64,000 bases of DNA, from NCBI RefSeq assembly GCF_047663525.1, contig NC_092602.1, positions 11,033,501 through 11,097,500 of the forward strand, written 5' to 3'. The position numbers were made by a program, and so were the translations under genes. Under the pieces are notes generated by a model that saw nothing but the letters and a program-made list of their open reading frames with translations, made no database searches and had not been told where the DNA came from. This document shows, in pieces, positions 1 to 11,000 of the stretch. The first letter of the stretch is position 1. Every line of letters starts with the position of its first letter. This stretch comes from Anas platyrhynchos (lineage: Eukaryota > Chordata > Aves > Anseriformes > Anatidae).

Positions 1-3000
1 ACTTTGTTACAGCAACAAGTTAAGGCAGCATTTTTCTGTACCAAACAAAAGAGTGAAAATTTCTAAACTTTTTTTTTGTTCTGTTTTTAATTTCTGCTAT
101 CATAAAAGCAAAGAGGCAGATGTGATACAAAACCCAGGTCCTGATTTTTCTGGACTGTACTTAAAATTAAGCTATTGCTCTGCACCTCAAAGGAAGTCAA
201 TGTCAACTGTTCCTGTATGAATCCTTGGAAGGATTGCTTCATTAGATAACTCAAAATATACCCAACTGAGAATAGGAGTCTTAACATCAACCCCCTGAGA
301 AGTCCATTCTCAAGAGTGCCTATGCAAAAGAAGCACTAACGCCTAATTCCATACAACCAAATTAATAAATCTTGAAGAAAATAAGGAAAAAAAATTACTT
401 TGGGTAAGTACGCACTGGCAGGACTGTCCCTAAACTGATTTACTTACTTTTTCCCCTCTCACTTGCAATGTTTAAGCTGTAACTCTTCAGTAATGTATTT
501 GAAAAGACAATAAATGCTTCACAACTCTTAAATAAACCATAAATAGCTAAACAGTAATTGTTCTGGAGGACAAAAGCCCGTTGGCAAGGCACTAGACTTC
601 AAGCTTCCAATAGCTTATGATAGCAATAAGAAGGCAAGCAAAATAAATAATAAAAATAAAATTGTCAAAGATACCTTGACAGCGTCCTTTTAATCTTCAG
701 CAAACTTGAGATGTCATGTAAGCACCGAAGCAGCAAAGAGACGATACTGCTTAGATAGCAAAATCTCAATTTCTCCCTCACCTACAAATCATAAACTAAT
801 AGATCAGTGGTGCACTGGCATACATCCACACTGTAGCTCATGGAAATCCTGTTGCAGCTTCTGAAACAAAATCCAAGTCCACCGAGATGCAGGAAAACCT
901 TAACTAGAAACAACATCAACTGAAGCATGCACAGAAGATTTTGACACTGCAGTCAAGGACCTCACAGAACAAAGACTGCAAACTGTCCAAAAAATACCAC
1001 CCTAGCTGTAGAGATAAAGCATACTGTACATATTCAGAAACACAGAAAGGTCTTCCCAGGGCAATACAAACTGGAAGTGAAGAACAGTAAACCCCATGCA
1101 TTTCTGGTGGATCTTAGTATCTTGTTATACTGTCACCAGTAGTGTGACCAGAGTTAGCTTCTTGTTACAGACACCAAGACTCAAACCAGTCTGCTATAAC
1201 CAAAGACTGTCATCACTGATGACAAGATTTCTGCCATTACTGTTCATGATTAATGATTTCCGTGAAATTTTACAAAACACAGTACTATCACTAAGTAGTA
1301 AGGATGTTCTATACAGGCAGAACAGTATTTTCCTTTCGAAAAACATTTTGCTAACCCAGTATGATGTAATTATTTCCAATCCATTCCAATACTGATTTCT
1401 CCACAGCTTTCATGTCACTGTAGCAATAGCTCTAGTTCATGGTTCCATTTTTTCTATACTATTATGTTACATCCTAAATGCAGTTTTATTTATTTTTCGA
1501 AGTGAACTAGTGTCTTAAAGAGTGCTAAATTTTTAAGATGAGAGATTTACTTTTCATCACATCAATTTGGAAAGGGAAATACAATCTCTTCAGGTTTCTC
1601 AAGTGTGCTTTGCTTTGTCTTTAAAATGGCAGAACCATTTCTTATGCTGGAAATTGTTTCTTTCACACATCAACACAGATTTGAGATCTCCAAGACTGCA
1701 ACGAATGTGAGGACTCATCTATCAGCATCTAGATGACAACAAACCTCTCTGAACAGCCATTAAACAAATGTTGGAAGAAAATTACTTTCTTGGGATACTT
1801 GGACTGCAATCTGTGATCTAAATACCACTTTAGTCTTTCTAAATATATGCAATTACTCAACTTTGCTTGTTGTAATTAATATCAGCTGATTACAGAGGAT
1901 TAAGATTTGTACTACCAGACCAAGAAATCCTTCAAAAAAGTATTCAGGGAGATGGAGAACTGCATATGTTCAGGCTCACAGGTTCATTCCCCAGTATACT
2001 ATTCCTAATAACCATTTTCTAGATTGTACGAGAAATCTGCACTTGAGAAAACACAGATTGAAAACACTGACTTTGGTTTCCCAGGTTAACTCCTCAGAAG
2101 GCCCGATTTTGAAAGATATGATTAAGCAAATCGCTTTGACTTCATTGTGGTGAGCCTCTTAAAGCCAACTTTAGATGGCTTTTATTTGCCATCAGTGACT
2201 TTTATGTAGATTGGATGACAAAACTACAATTCTACAGTAAAATAAGAAGGTATAAAAACAGTATCAATTTTTACAGAATTGGATAAAATAAATTAAATAA
2301 AGCCAGGGGTATAATGGTCCCTTGCTTAGTTAAGATTCACTATTTTCACAAAGAGGGCATTTGTTTCAGTAGAGGTATGCTCCCATTAACGACACCTATT
2401 GTTAGAAGATGTATTCAATTGTGTTCTTTAAAGGAATGAGCAGTGTCTAGATATGAGCTTCATCAGCTAAATCGAAGTGTTCTCTAAAAAAGATAAAAAT
2501 ATTTTAAAATACCATACATACATATATTCCTAGTTAATTTCTTTTATGTTTTTTGTTCCCAGGATTTACTGATGTCTAGAGAGGCACGTGTTTTGATAGG
2601 TCAAAATGTCACAGTATTCTGAAACACAATGGCGGTCAGTAAGTCTAATCAGGACTCTAAAATGACTATTTTCTTATGTACTTAATATAAGTTACTGATG
2701 AATAACAGATGCTGTCCACTTACTATTAAATGATTAGCCATGTGTATACACCAAAAATGCTACTTCTTGAAAACGTGACTGCTAGAAGCCTGACTTCCAG
2801 CCTTTCAAAAGATTGGCTCTCACTTAACTGAGCAGCCTGTTCTTCCAAAACTGTAGAAAAAAGAGGCATAAGATGAATTAGATTCACTAGAACTAGGCAA
2901 CTTATTTGTCTTGCGCTCTACTTCAAATGAATGTGACCTAAGCTAATGCAGATGATCTAGACCCCTAGAACCTCAGCACAGAGAACCAAAATTAGCTTTA

Positions 3001-5640
3001 TGGCTTGTTTCACATTGCATATAAAATGTAAGGGTAGGAGCAAAAGCACTAACAGGGAACAAAAAATTTCACTTTTTTCGGATATTGAGATATGCAGCTA
3101 ACTTTCTTGCTTCAGCACACACGTAAACCACATACAATCTGGAATTTAAGAGTATACTTTAATTAATCTCCCAGTTCTTATTTTAACGTTTTAGCACTAT
3201 CATGGCTTTATGCCCTTTTCTAAGGAAAATATGTTTGCGAAGTTACATGTACATCCTAAGTATTTTGCATTATAGAAAGAACACTTTTTCTAAAAACTCA
3301 GGGATTTTAATAATTTTAAAAAAATGCAGTTCTAGGTGACTCATATGAAGTCAAATGACCTTACTGAATCCAGCACATCTGATAAATTATTTCCCTGTCC
3401 ATACTGGTGTAAACTGGAGTTGGCCTTTTTCCTCTTTCTTCTGTAGAGACTGGCAAGAAAGTGAAAATTGTAACCTAACCTTTCAGCTTTGATGATTACT
3501 TTGATAGCTATTAGGAAGAAAATGCACTCACATTGGACAAGATACCACTATACTTTAGTGAAAATGTGAAGAGAGAAGCTAAATGTAATCTCACACTTAG
3601 ATGCTTCAGCATTTGTTTACAATGCTTGTGTCCATGACTTGTACTCACATAATAAAATATTAAGAGCAACAAATTATAAGCCTGGTACCACAAGAATTCT
3701 AACAGGTTTTCCTCACAGTGCATTCATTCAGACATTAGCCAAAATCCACAAAAACGCTGCAGATATAATGTGCTGCATTACATAAAATCAAATACAGAAG
3801 CTTAGTCTTATAAACCTATAATATGCATGTAGATGGTCATCAAGACAAGGCATCTTCTCTAAACTGCAGTTTAAAGAAAATCTACAAAAAAAGGCAGAAA
3901 TTTTGCCATTTCTAGTGCAGTGTCCTAACTCAATACAATGGGAATTTGTCTCTATTTACAACTCTTATCAGTTCTTCCAATATTCAAGAATTGCTAAGAC
4001 TAAAATCCACTGCAGGGATTTTCAATGAACAGATGAAAATCAAAGAAGGGAGCAATTTTTCATCAATTCTAGCTAAATATCAGGTCAAATGTATGGTTTT
4101 ATTAATTGAATTTCAGTTTGCATAACATTGACAGCAACTATGGCATAGAAAATAAAATCAAAGTCAACTTTGTAAAGATCACCAATGTCAATTAAAATAC
4201 GTTCTAAGCATCTTTGAACAATAGATGAGGATAAACTATGCAGTGAAACTATGCAGACAAACTGTATTGTTCTTCTAAACCTTGCCCTCCTAATACATTC
4301 CTTTAGCCAAGCAATGGAAAGATAAACCCATTTACCTAATGGAGCATATAATTTAAATATTTCAGACAGGCATTTAGAGATGTTGCTTAAAATAAATTTA
4401 ACAGCGATCTATCCAAATAGTTTGCATGATGAAGAGCAAAGCATAGCTCACAACTTATTTTTTTCCTGTAGGAACTCTGAACTATCCAGCCCTTTCAGTT
4501 ACTTTAAAGTAATACAGCATATAGACAGTGATTAATAGAACAAAACATTTTTTTTTCCAAAGCAGATTTAACGTGAAGCTGCAGTTTTCTCTATTGCAGT
4601 GCCTTGCAACATTTCTAAAGCCGCTAAAATTTCAGGTCTTACTACTGCACCATGCAGTCCTCTGCAATTTTATAAACAAAATATGTTTAAATTTCTGGAT
4701 GCTTACAGGGATAATGTACTTAATACAGACTGCAACACTTCATCCACAAAAAGATTCTATCAGCCAATGTCAATATTCTGTCACTTCGGATTGTGATTTT
4801 TACCATAAATCATTCTCATTAGTACAAAACATTGTTATTTCCCCACAAACTTGTATCTAGTGTCTAAAATATTAGAATCAAAACAGGTCTTTCCTTGACT
4901 TAAATATCAGCTTAGGGTTTTGTTTTTTTTTTTACATGCTAAGAATCACAGTTTGTATTGTGACCTGCCTAAAGCACAACAGTAGACAGTAAAAAGCTAA
5001 GTATACGTTGTAAGAATTCCTCCTTCCATATACACAAACAAGTGCCTGCATTAAAAAAAAAAAAAAAAGAGAGATAGTCTTTGCTACATGTATGCTCGAA
5101 CCGAACATTTGAGAGAGTTGTTCAAGTTTTGAAACCATTAGATTTTAATCATTCCCAGCAGTACTGCAGAGAAAATGAAAAGAAGAAAAAAAATCTAACT
5201 TTGGCTCTTAACTTTGTAACGGATTTCATATTTGTGAAGAAATAGGTTAGTTCTGTTTGGTCTTTGCTATAAAGAGACTCATCCCCTATGCATGCCACAA
5301 ATAACCTGAGCAATGACTTCCCTCCATGACAAGAACTGGCCATCATATTGCAGGATTAACACAATGTTGGTTTGTTTAGGAGTTGCTTCTGTGTGTGGTT
5401 AGCATATGTAATTTTTTAGCTTTTCGCATACATCAACTCCTCCTTGCGTATCTCACCATGAACTGATGAAGGCTGTTAAACCCTGAAGAGCAATCTTTAG
5501 CAAACAAAGAAGACCGGTCTGCAACCGTGATGTACAATCATCCCAAACGTACTACACCCTCCGAGAACCTCTCACAGCAAATAGCCTGGCAACCTCACCC
5601 ATTTCCCCAATCCCACCGCTCTGCTCACCATCTCCTCCGT
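1..5640. other. Gene-free stretch, possibly ARVCF intron 1
   Basis: No exon with recognisable protein similarity and good splice sites was found on either strand. The sequence is AT-rich and mostly unique, with short homopolymers such as an A run near 5051-5068. In human 22q11.2 the gene next to TANGO2 on this side is ARVCF, transcribed away from TANGO2. If that order holds here, this stretch would be its large first intron on the - strand. That is inference from synteny; no ARVCF coding exon is visible. Confidence 0.4.
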
Positions 5641-5718
5641 CTTCTCCTATTCCTCTGTCTTCAGCCTATTTTCCTTGCCTCTGCCGGCTTCGCGGTATCA
5701 CAGGGAGGCGGGTGTACC

Positions 5719-5747
<29 letters not shown>
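5719..5747. repeat. Poly(A) run, about 29 bp
   Basis: A pure A homopolymer sits at the left edge of CpG island A, about 500 bp from a matching T run at 6254-6277. Length is likely to vary between individuals and is prone to sequencing error. Confidence 0.9.
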
Positions 5748-5752
<5 letters not shown>

Positions 5753-6253
5753 CTTCAATAAAACACTCGGCAGCCGCTGGGCAGCACATCAACAACGAGC
5801 CCCTCGCCCTCCTCCTCTGCCGGCTGCCGTCTCCCGGAGCTCCCCGCCCGCCGCTCGCCGCTCCCGCCCCCCCCAGCCCCGCGGGCTCCCGGCCCCGCGC
5901 ATCCTCCGCGGGGAGCTGCGGGGCTGCGCCAGCCCCCGCCGCCTCCTCACCGCCGGGCGGCTTTCCCCCCCCGCCGCCACGTTCCCGGTTACAAAGGGTG
6001 CCCGGGACCGTCTGTATCGGGGGGGAGGACTCGGTGACCCTCTCCCCGCGTTGCCTTATGCTCTGACTGCTCTTGGCACCGTTGTTGCAGCAGCCGGGGG
6101 GGGGATCTCCCCTCGCACGGGGCCCCCGCTGCCGCCCCCCCGCCGCCTCAGGGGGATCCCCGGGGCGAGGCCGCGGGCTCAGCCTCAGGGGAGGCCGGGC
6201 GGGAGCGGGCCGCGCCCTCCCCTCAGGCCGCACCGGTGCCGTCTCCTCAACTC

Positions 6254-6277
6254 TTTTTTTTTTTTTTTTTTTTTTTT
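6254..6277. repeat. Poly(T) run, about 24 bp
   Basis: A T homopolymer interrupts CpG island A. With the A run at 5719-5747 it forms an inverted homopolymer pair around about 500 bp of GC-rich sequence. Confidence 0.9.
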
Positions 6278-6453
6278 AAAGCCGGGCACGGTCGTTCTTC
6301 AACATTCACACTTGGGGGAAGGGAAGGATCCGTGCGCCCCCCCCCCGCCGCCACCACACGGCGGCCAGCGGAGGGCAGCAGCGCGGCCGCTCGCTCCCCT
6401 CAGCGGTGCCCGCCCGCGACCGCCTCACGGAGCAGCGGGTTCCTCCCGCGCCG

Positions 6454-6564
6454 CCAATTTTCTGATTGGACGGCGCCTTCGCGATCGCGCCCAGCAACCG
6501 CAACCTCATTGGTGCGTTCCCGCCCAGTCCCGCCCCTCTGGCTGGACGCTCCGAAGCCCATTGG
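6454..6564. promoter_or_regulatory. CCAAT-box cluster of island A
   Basis: CCAAT occurs at 6454-6458, and its reverse complement ATTGG at 6465-6469, 6508-6512 and 6560-6564. GC boxes (CCCGCCC type) lie between them. CCAAT boxes of this kind are bound by NF-Y in GC-rich promoters. Three of the four read in the - direction, which would suit a minus-strand gene but does not prove it. Confidence 0.5.
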
Positions 6565-6699
6565 CTGGTGGGGCTGTCCGTCCGAGCGGGGCCGGGCGTG
6601 TGGCAGGGAACCCGCTGGCCGCCTGCGGTGCCCCGCGGCTGCTGCGCGGTGACTGCCCCCGGGCTCCCGTGGGATAAACCGCGGGGATGTGCCCCTGAA

Positions 6700-7720
6700 G
6701 GGCCCGGGTCACGCCCTGCCACCTCCCCCGTCCTTTCTTTATGTTCCTCGTTTCATTATTTCTAGCGTCTTTGCCCTCTGTCCGAACTGGATGCCAGAGA
6801 TGGGGCTGCCTTGCAGGACTGCCCTCATCAGGGCTGTGGGCAAAGTGCATCGCTCCCCTGCCTCCCCGAGATACCCCCTATTTGAGATTTAAAAGGGTTG
6901 CATTAGTCCCATTTACCACAGCGTTACCCTGAGCGGTCCTGCTGAAGCTTTTATATGTGGTAAGAGCTGCATTATTTTCTGAAGTACTTGCCAAGTTATC
7001 CATAGCCCTGCATGCTTTGTTTCCAGATGTATTTTGTTCACATTCTTTTATATTGAAATATATTTTACTGGGTTGGTGTGAGTTAAATCAGGTACATCAT
7101 AGATTCTGTAGCAAGATCAGCAATGTGAGCTACCAATTTAGCTACTAAGCCACAAAATTTACAGATTTTACCCATAAAGATCTTACATTACCACCTACAC
7201 ATGCAGAATGCTCTGTCCGAGCCATTGATGTCCCCACCTAAGCAAATAATTTTTGAGAGCTCCAAATTAAAAGATATTTAACCATTTAAGGTATGCTTTA
7301 TGGGTTCCACACATATATTCCAGCACTTACAAGATGGCACAAAGTTTTGAGACAAATGTCAGAACTATTTCTCTTTTAGCTCTTCAGACTTAGGACATTT
7401 GTACGAACTTTTCGCTAAGCATCTTTTTTTTTTTAATTATTTTTAATGCTTTCTAGAGATTGTGTGCTGACACCTAGTACCACTATCTTCACTAAAAGTA
7501 CTTAAAATGGACACAGAATCACCACCTACTTGAGATCGGACTCTTCTAGTTTGACAAACAGGAGCTATACTGACATGCTCTAAGCAGGTCTACAAGGGAC
7601 AACGTTACCTGGGTTGCTGTATTTAGAACAAAATAGACATGGGAAATAGAAAGAAGGGTCTGAACGGCTACTAAATCTAGTATGCACCATTCCTTGTACT
7701 GTGCTGAAGGTGATGTGTCC
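6700..7720. other. Spacer between CpG islands A and B
   Basis: This is AT-rich sequence of ordinary composition between two CpG islands. No exon, repeat family or RNA gene was recognised. It is probably the short intergenic gap of a head-to-head gene pair. Confidence 0.5.
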
Positions 7721-7927
7721 TTAGTGCCCAGTGCCGGGCTGCCTGTAACCCCCACACCCCATCCCCCGTAAGGCAGGCCCAGTGCCGAAGGGCGGAGCGG
7801 GAGCGAGACCCCCCTCAGCTCGCCCCGTGCGGCCTGGGCCGTCGGGGCCACTGAGAGGAGGCGGCGCCCAGCGGGCACCTGTACGCCAGCACCCCTCAGC
7901 GCCCGCCCTGAGCGGCGGAGTAACCAC

Positions 7928-8045
7928 CCAATAGCAGCTCGAGGAGGAGAGGCGGGTGGCCTGGCCGTCCAATAGCCCTCGGTGGGCGGGGCACCGAGGG
8001 CCAATAGGGGCGGGTGTTGTTTTAAACTGGCTGCGCTGCCGGAAG
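7928..8045 (+). promoter_or_regulatory. TANGO2: CCAAT, GC-box and ETS cluster of TANGO2
   Basis: CCAAT boxes occur at 7928-7932, 7969-7973 and 8001-8005, spaced 41 and 32 bp. A GGGCGG box is at 7984-7989, a TTTAAA motif near 8020, and CCGGAAG (ETS/GABPA type) at 8039-8045. Evenly spaced CCAAT boxes followed by a TTTGAA-like element occur in cell-cycle promoters, but the TTTAAA here is only a weak match. Confidence 0.5.
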
Positions 8046-8086
8046 CGGGCAGGTGGGGATGTGCGGGTGGTGGCGGAGCGCGCTGG
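8030..8086 (+). other. TANGO2: TANGO2 exon 1, non-coding (start approximate)
   Basis: The 3' end is set by a near-perfect donor, GGTGAGTG, with GT at 8087. The 5' end is not visible and is placed just after the promoter motifs. The exon holds one ATG at 8059 that opens a short uORF. Transcript data would be needed to rule out a further upstream start. Confidence 0.55.
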
Positions 8087-11000
8087 GTGAGTGCGGAGCC
8101 GGGCGGGCGGGCTGCTGACGGCCGGGCTCGCGCCGCCGCCTCGCGCGCGGGGCCCTTCCCGCGCCGCCCTGAGGGGGCTGCGGGAGCGCCTCAGCCCCGG
8201 GCCTCCCTCCCCTCAGCGCCGCCACCGCTGCGCGCTCGGCGAGGGGGTCCGTGAGGCGGGGGGGTTGCCTCAGGTGTCCCCGGGGGTTTCTCTGCGCTGA
8301 GGGTTTCCGTGCTGCTCACCTGAGGGCCTCTGAGGTGCCGGGGCGCTGAGGCACCCCGGCCACTGGGGCGCTCCCTGCTGGGCAGCACGCTGGGCTGTAA
8401 AGGTACAGTGTGTGTCGGGAGCTGGGCCTTTTTTGGTCAAATTCGCTACTTTTTGTGCTAGTTGAGTTGTTTCAGACTTGTGTAGTTCTTATCAGCGCTT
8501 TGCAGTTTAAAATGATTCTCGCAGTACTGATTGTAGTGTCTCAGTTGTCCTTGAAGCTCTTTTGCTGTTTTCCAAATAGAATATTTATATGTTTTCACAG
8601 GTATATAACGCTTTTTTTTTTTTTTTTTTTAAAGCAGATAGGACTAACGTTGGTTTTGCTCTTGTGAGAGCAATTCCCAGTGAATCTGCTGAATCCTGAT
8701 AGCGATCAACAAAGTTACTTTTATGGGCATGTGTTTTCAGTGAGCGTGTTAACGTTACCTTGAATAAATAACAGTTAACAGCACAGCTGACAACATCCTG
8801 CTTTTCTTGTCTCATGTCTGAAGTCAAAGTAATAATCTTGGAAGACCGTTATAGTCTTGCAACATTAACTTTCTATTTGCTATCTTGAAAGAAGCAAATA
8901 TGCTTCTTCTCAAATAAGGATATTTTCAGTGCTTCTTTCTTCTACTTAGCTGTTGGGTTTTGCTTTATGTTGATTTCTCTCTGTCCCACTCCCAAGTCTG
9001 TAAGATGCCTGCCACCCCATGACCATACCACATTTTTTTCAGGACACGAAGCATGCTGAGAGTTGCTGTAGATGAGGTAGGGAGGATGAGATTAATAAAC
9101 ATAAATATGTATGTGATGGTTGCAGTCTTTCCATCACAGGAAATTAAGCTTAAAAATCTAAGACAGGTCAGATCCAAAGTTGTTATAGACTGGTGTCCTG
9201 TCTCTGTAAGTGTCTAGCAGGACATCTCTCTCTAGAGAAGAGGAAATGAGCAGAGCAAGCATATATGATTCTTTGAAGTATTTTCTCCAGCAACTTGTAA
9301 CTTAGACTTCTTGTGAGTAAGGAATGGGAAATGGATCTTCTTGCCCAAAAAGGATTCCTGGGTGATTCCTTACAAAAGGAAACCAAAGAATTGTGGAAGC
9401 TAAAAATAATAAAGTAGTCTTTGTGTAAGAGGACAAAGAAGTCTGGGAATGACTATGGGTTTGCAGAGCTGTGGCAGAGGGGAACGGTTACTCTTGAGAA
9501 ACTGGGGGAAAGGCTGTCCTGTGCCACCCCTTGTAAATGTTCCCAACGTGTAGTGTGCTGCCAGATGTTTACTGTTTCTCCTGGGAGCTGTGCAGTGGAC
9601 TTAACAGAGTAAAGTGCCGGAGGAAGAAAGCAGGAAGCCAAAAATAAGTTATTTTAAATCTTACCTCATCAGACTTGGTGATGGCATGCCCCTTTTGTGT
9701 TATTTTCTGTTTTCATAAGTGTTCTAGTTTGCATTGTTACCTCGTGAAGTGAAGACTCTTCACCTTGGGAAGGTTACGAACCCTAGTTTAGTTATGAATT
9801 GTCTTTATACTGAACAACTGGAAAGGTGACGGAATATAGATCCATCTCTTTCTTCTCTCTCATATTTACCTAACTTTCAGAAAGGTACAACAGTAAATTA
9901 AAAGCATGTGTTCAAGGATGAAACATGTTCTGAAACAGGTCCTCCGAGTCCTAATACTACCTAATGCCTGTTTATGGTATTGCTTTACCCAACAGTTCCA
10001 CATATATGCACTTCTGAACTTCTATATATTTCATGTTGAGAAGCTACAATTAAAATCACTAAAATGAGCCATCACCTCTACCCTCTGGGAACTCTCAGAT
10101 GGAAATACAAGTCTTGAAATGTTAGGCCTATCCATTTACTTAAAATAATATTGCTGTTCCTGAAAAATCTAACTTGTTTCAGAGCTCTGATTTAGTTAAA
10201 ACTGCTTTCTTGCACATGTGCTATTGCTTCTCTGGATTGCTTCATGTACTGCTTTTTTCTTTTTGTCAAAATTCATCTTTCCTGTTCAGTCCTTCTTTGT
10301 AAGTCACTGGGCTCTGTCCCGCTGCTTTTGAAGAGGTTGTAAGCTCACGATTAATGTGATTAATATGACACACAGGAGTGTGCTAGACAGCGGAAGTACA
10401 AAATGAAACCAGTAAAATGCTTTAAAATACAAAACAGCTGTCATGCTTTCATGGGTGGGAGGTGTAATAAAAAAGAAGTAGGTTACTTTTAACATAATCA
10501 AACACCTCTTAATTTCAATGTTTATTTTGAAATTTGGTATAAAAATCTCATTCTGCTACTGAAAGAATATGCATTCAGTCTTACTCTTTCATGGACATTT
10601 GAGGGATATAGTCCTCAGTTGCCTTTAAACAAATGCAAAAGCAGTAGTAAAGTAATTTCAGATGTCAGAGTTATTGTTGTGGTGCATAAAACAATCAGAA
10701 TCCAGTGATTAATGATCTTGAGCTGTCTTTTAGACTCACCCAAAGAACGGTTTTAGATCAGCTGAGAAGCAATTGAGATTGCTGTGGTAACTGGCAGATG
10801 TTATTTATGATGCTTCATTTGCAAAAACAAAATATGTAGCAAATGGCTTCATTTTTCAAAGACTGCTACTGGGAGACCGTAAGGGTAAAATGGTTTTATG
10901 CCAAATTGTGAACTGATTGCTTCTAATCAACCAGATGATGGTAGAACCCTATGAAAGGAGCAAACAATCTATCATGTTTTGGTCTCCTGATAGTGCATCT

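Larger units (their letters stand above)
5770..6690. promoter_or_regulatory. CpG island A, probable divergent promoter
   Basis: The GC content rises sharply here, with many CpG dinucleotides (for example around 6450-6490), GC boxes and four CCAAT boxes, in otherwise AT-rich DNA. It lies about 1 kb left of the TANGO2 island. In mammals ARVCF and TANGO2 are head to head, so this is probably the promoter and non-coding first exon of ARVCF on the - strand. Several donor-like GTGAG motifs exist on the - strand (near 5629 and 5950), but none can be chosen with confidence. Long open frames here are GC-rich low-complexity artefacts. Confidence 0.6.
7730..8400 (+). promoter_or_regulatory. TANGO2: CpG island B, TANGO2 promoter
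   Basis: This is a CpG-dense GC-rich block with three CCAAT boxes, a GC box and an ETS-like site. A strong splice donor (GTGAGT) follows at 8087. It is the nearest island upstream of the first TANGO2 coding exon and on the right side for a + strand gene. There is no clear TATA box, as is usual for a housekeeping promoter. Confidence 0.75.

Noticed and set aside
5527-6850. Many long Pro/Arg/Ala/Gly-rich open frames on both strands
   Set aside because: They are overlapping frames in a CpG island with few stop codons because of high GC. None has a known domain or splice support.
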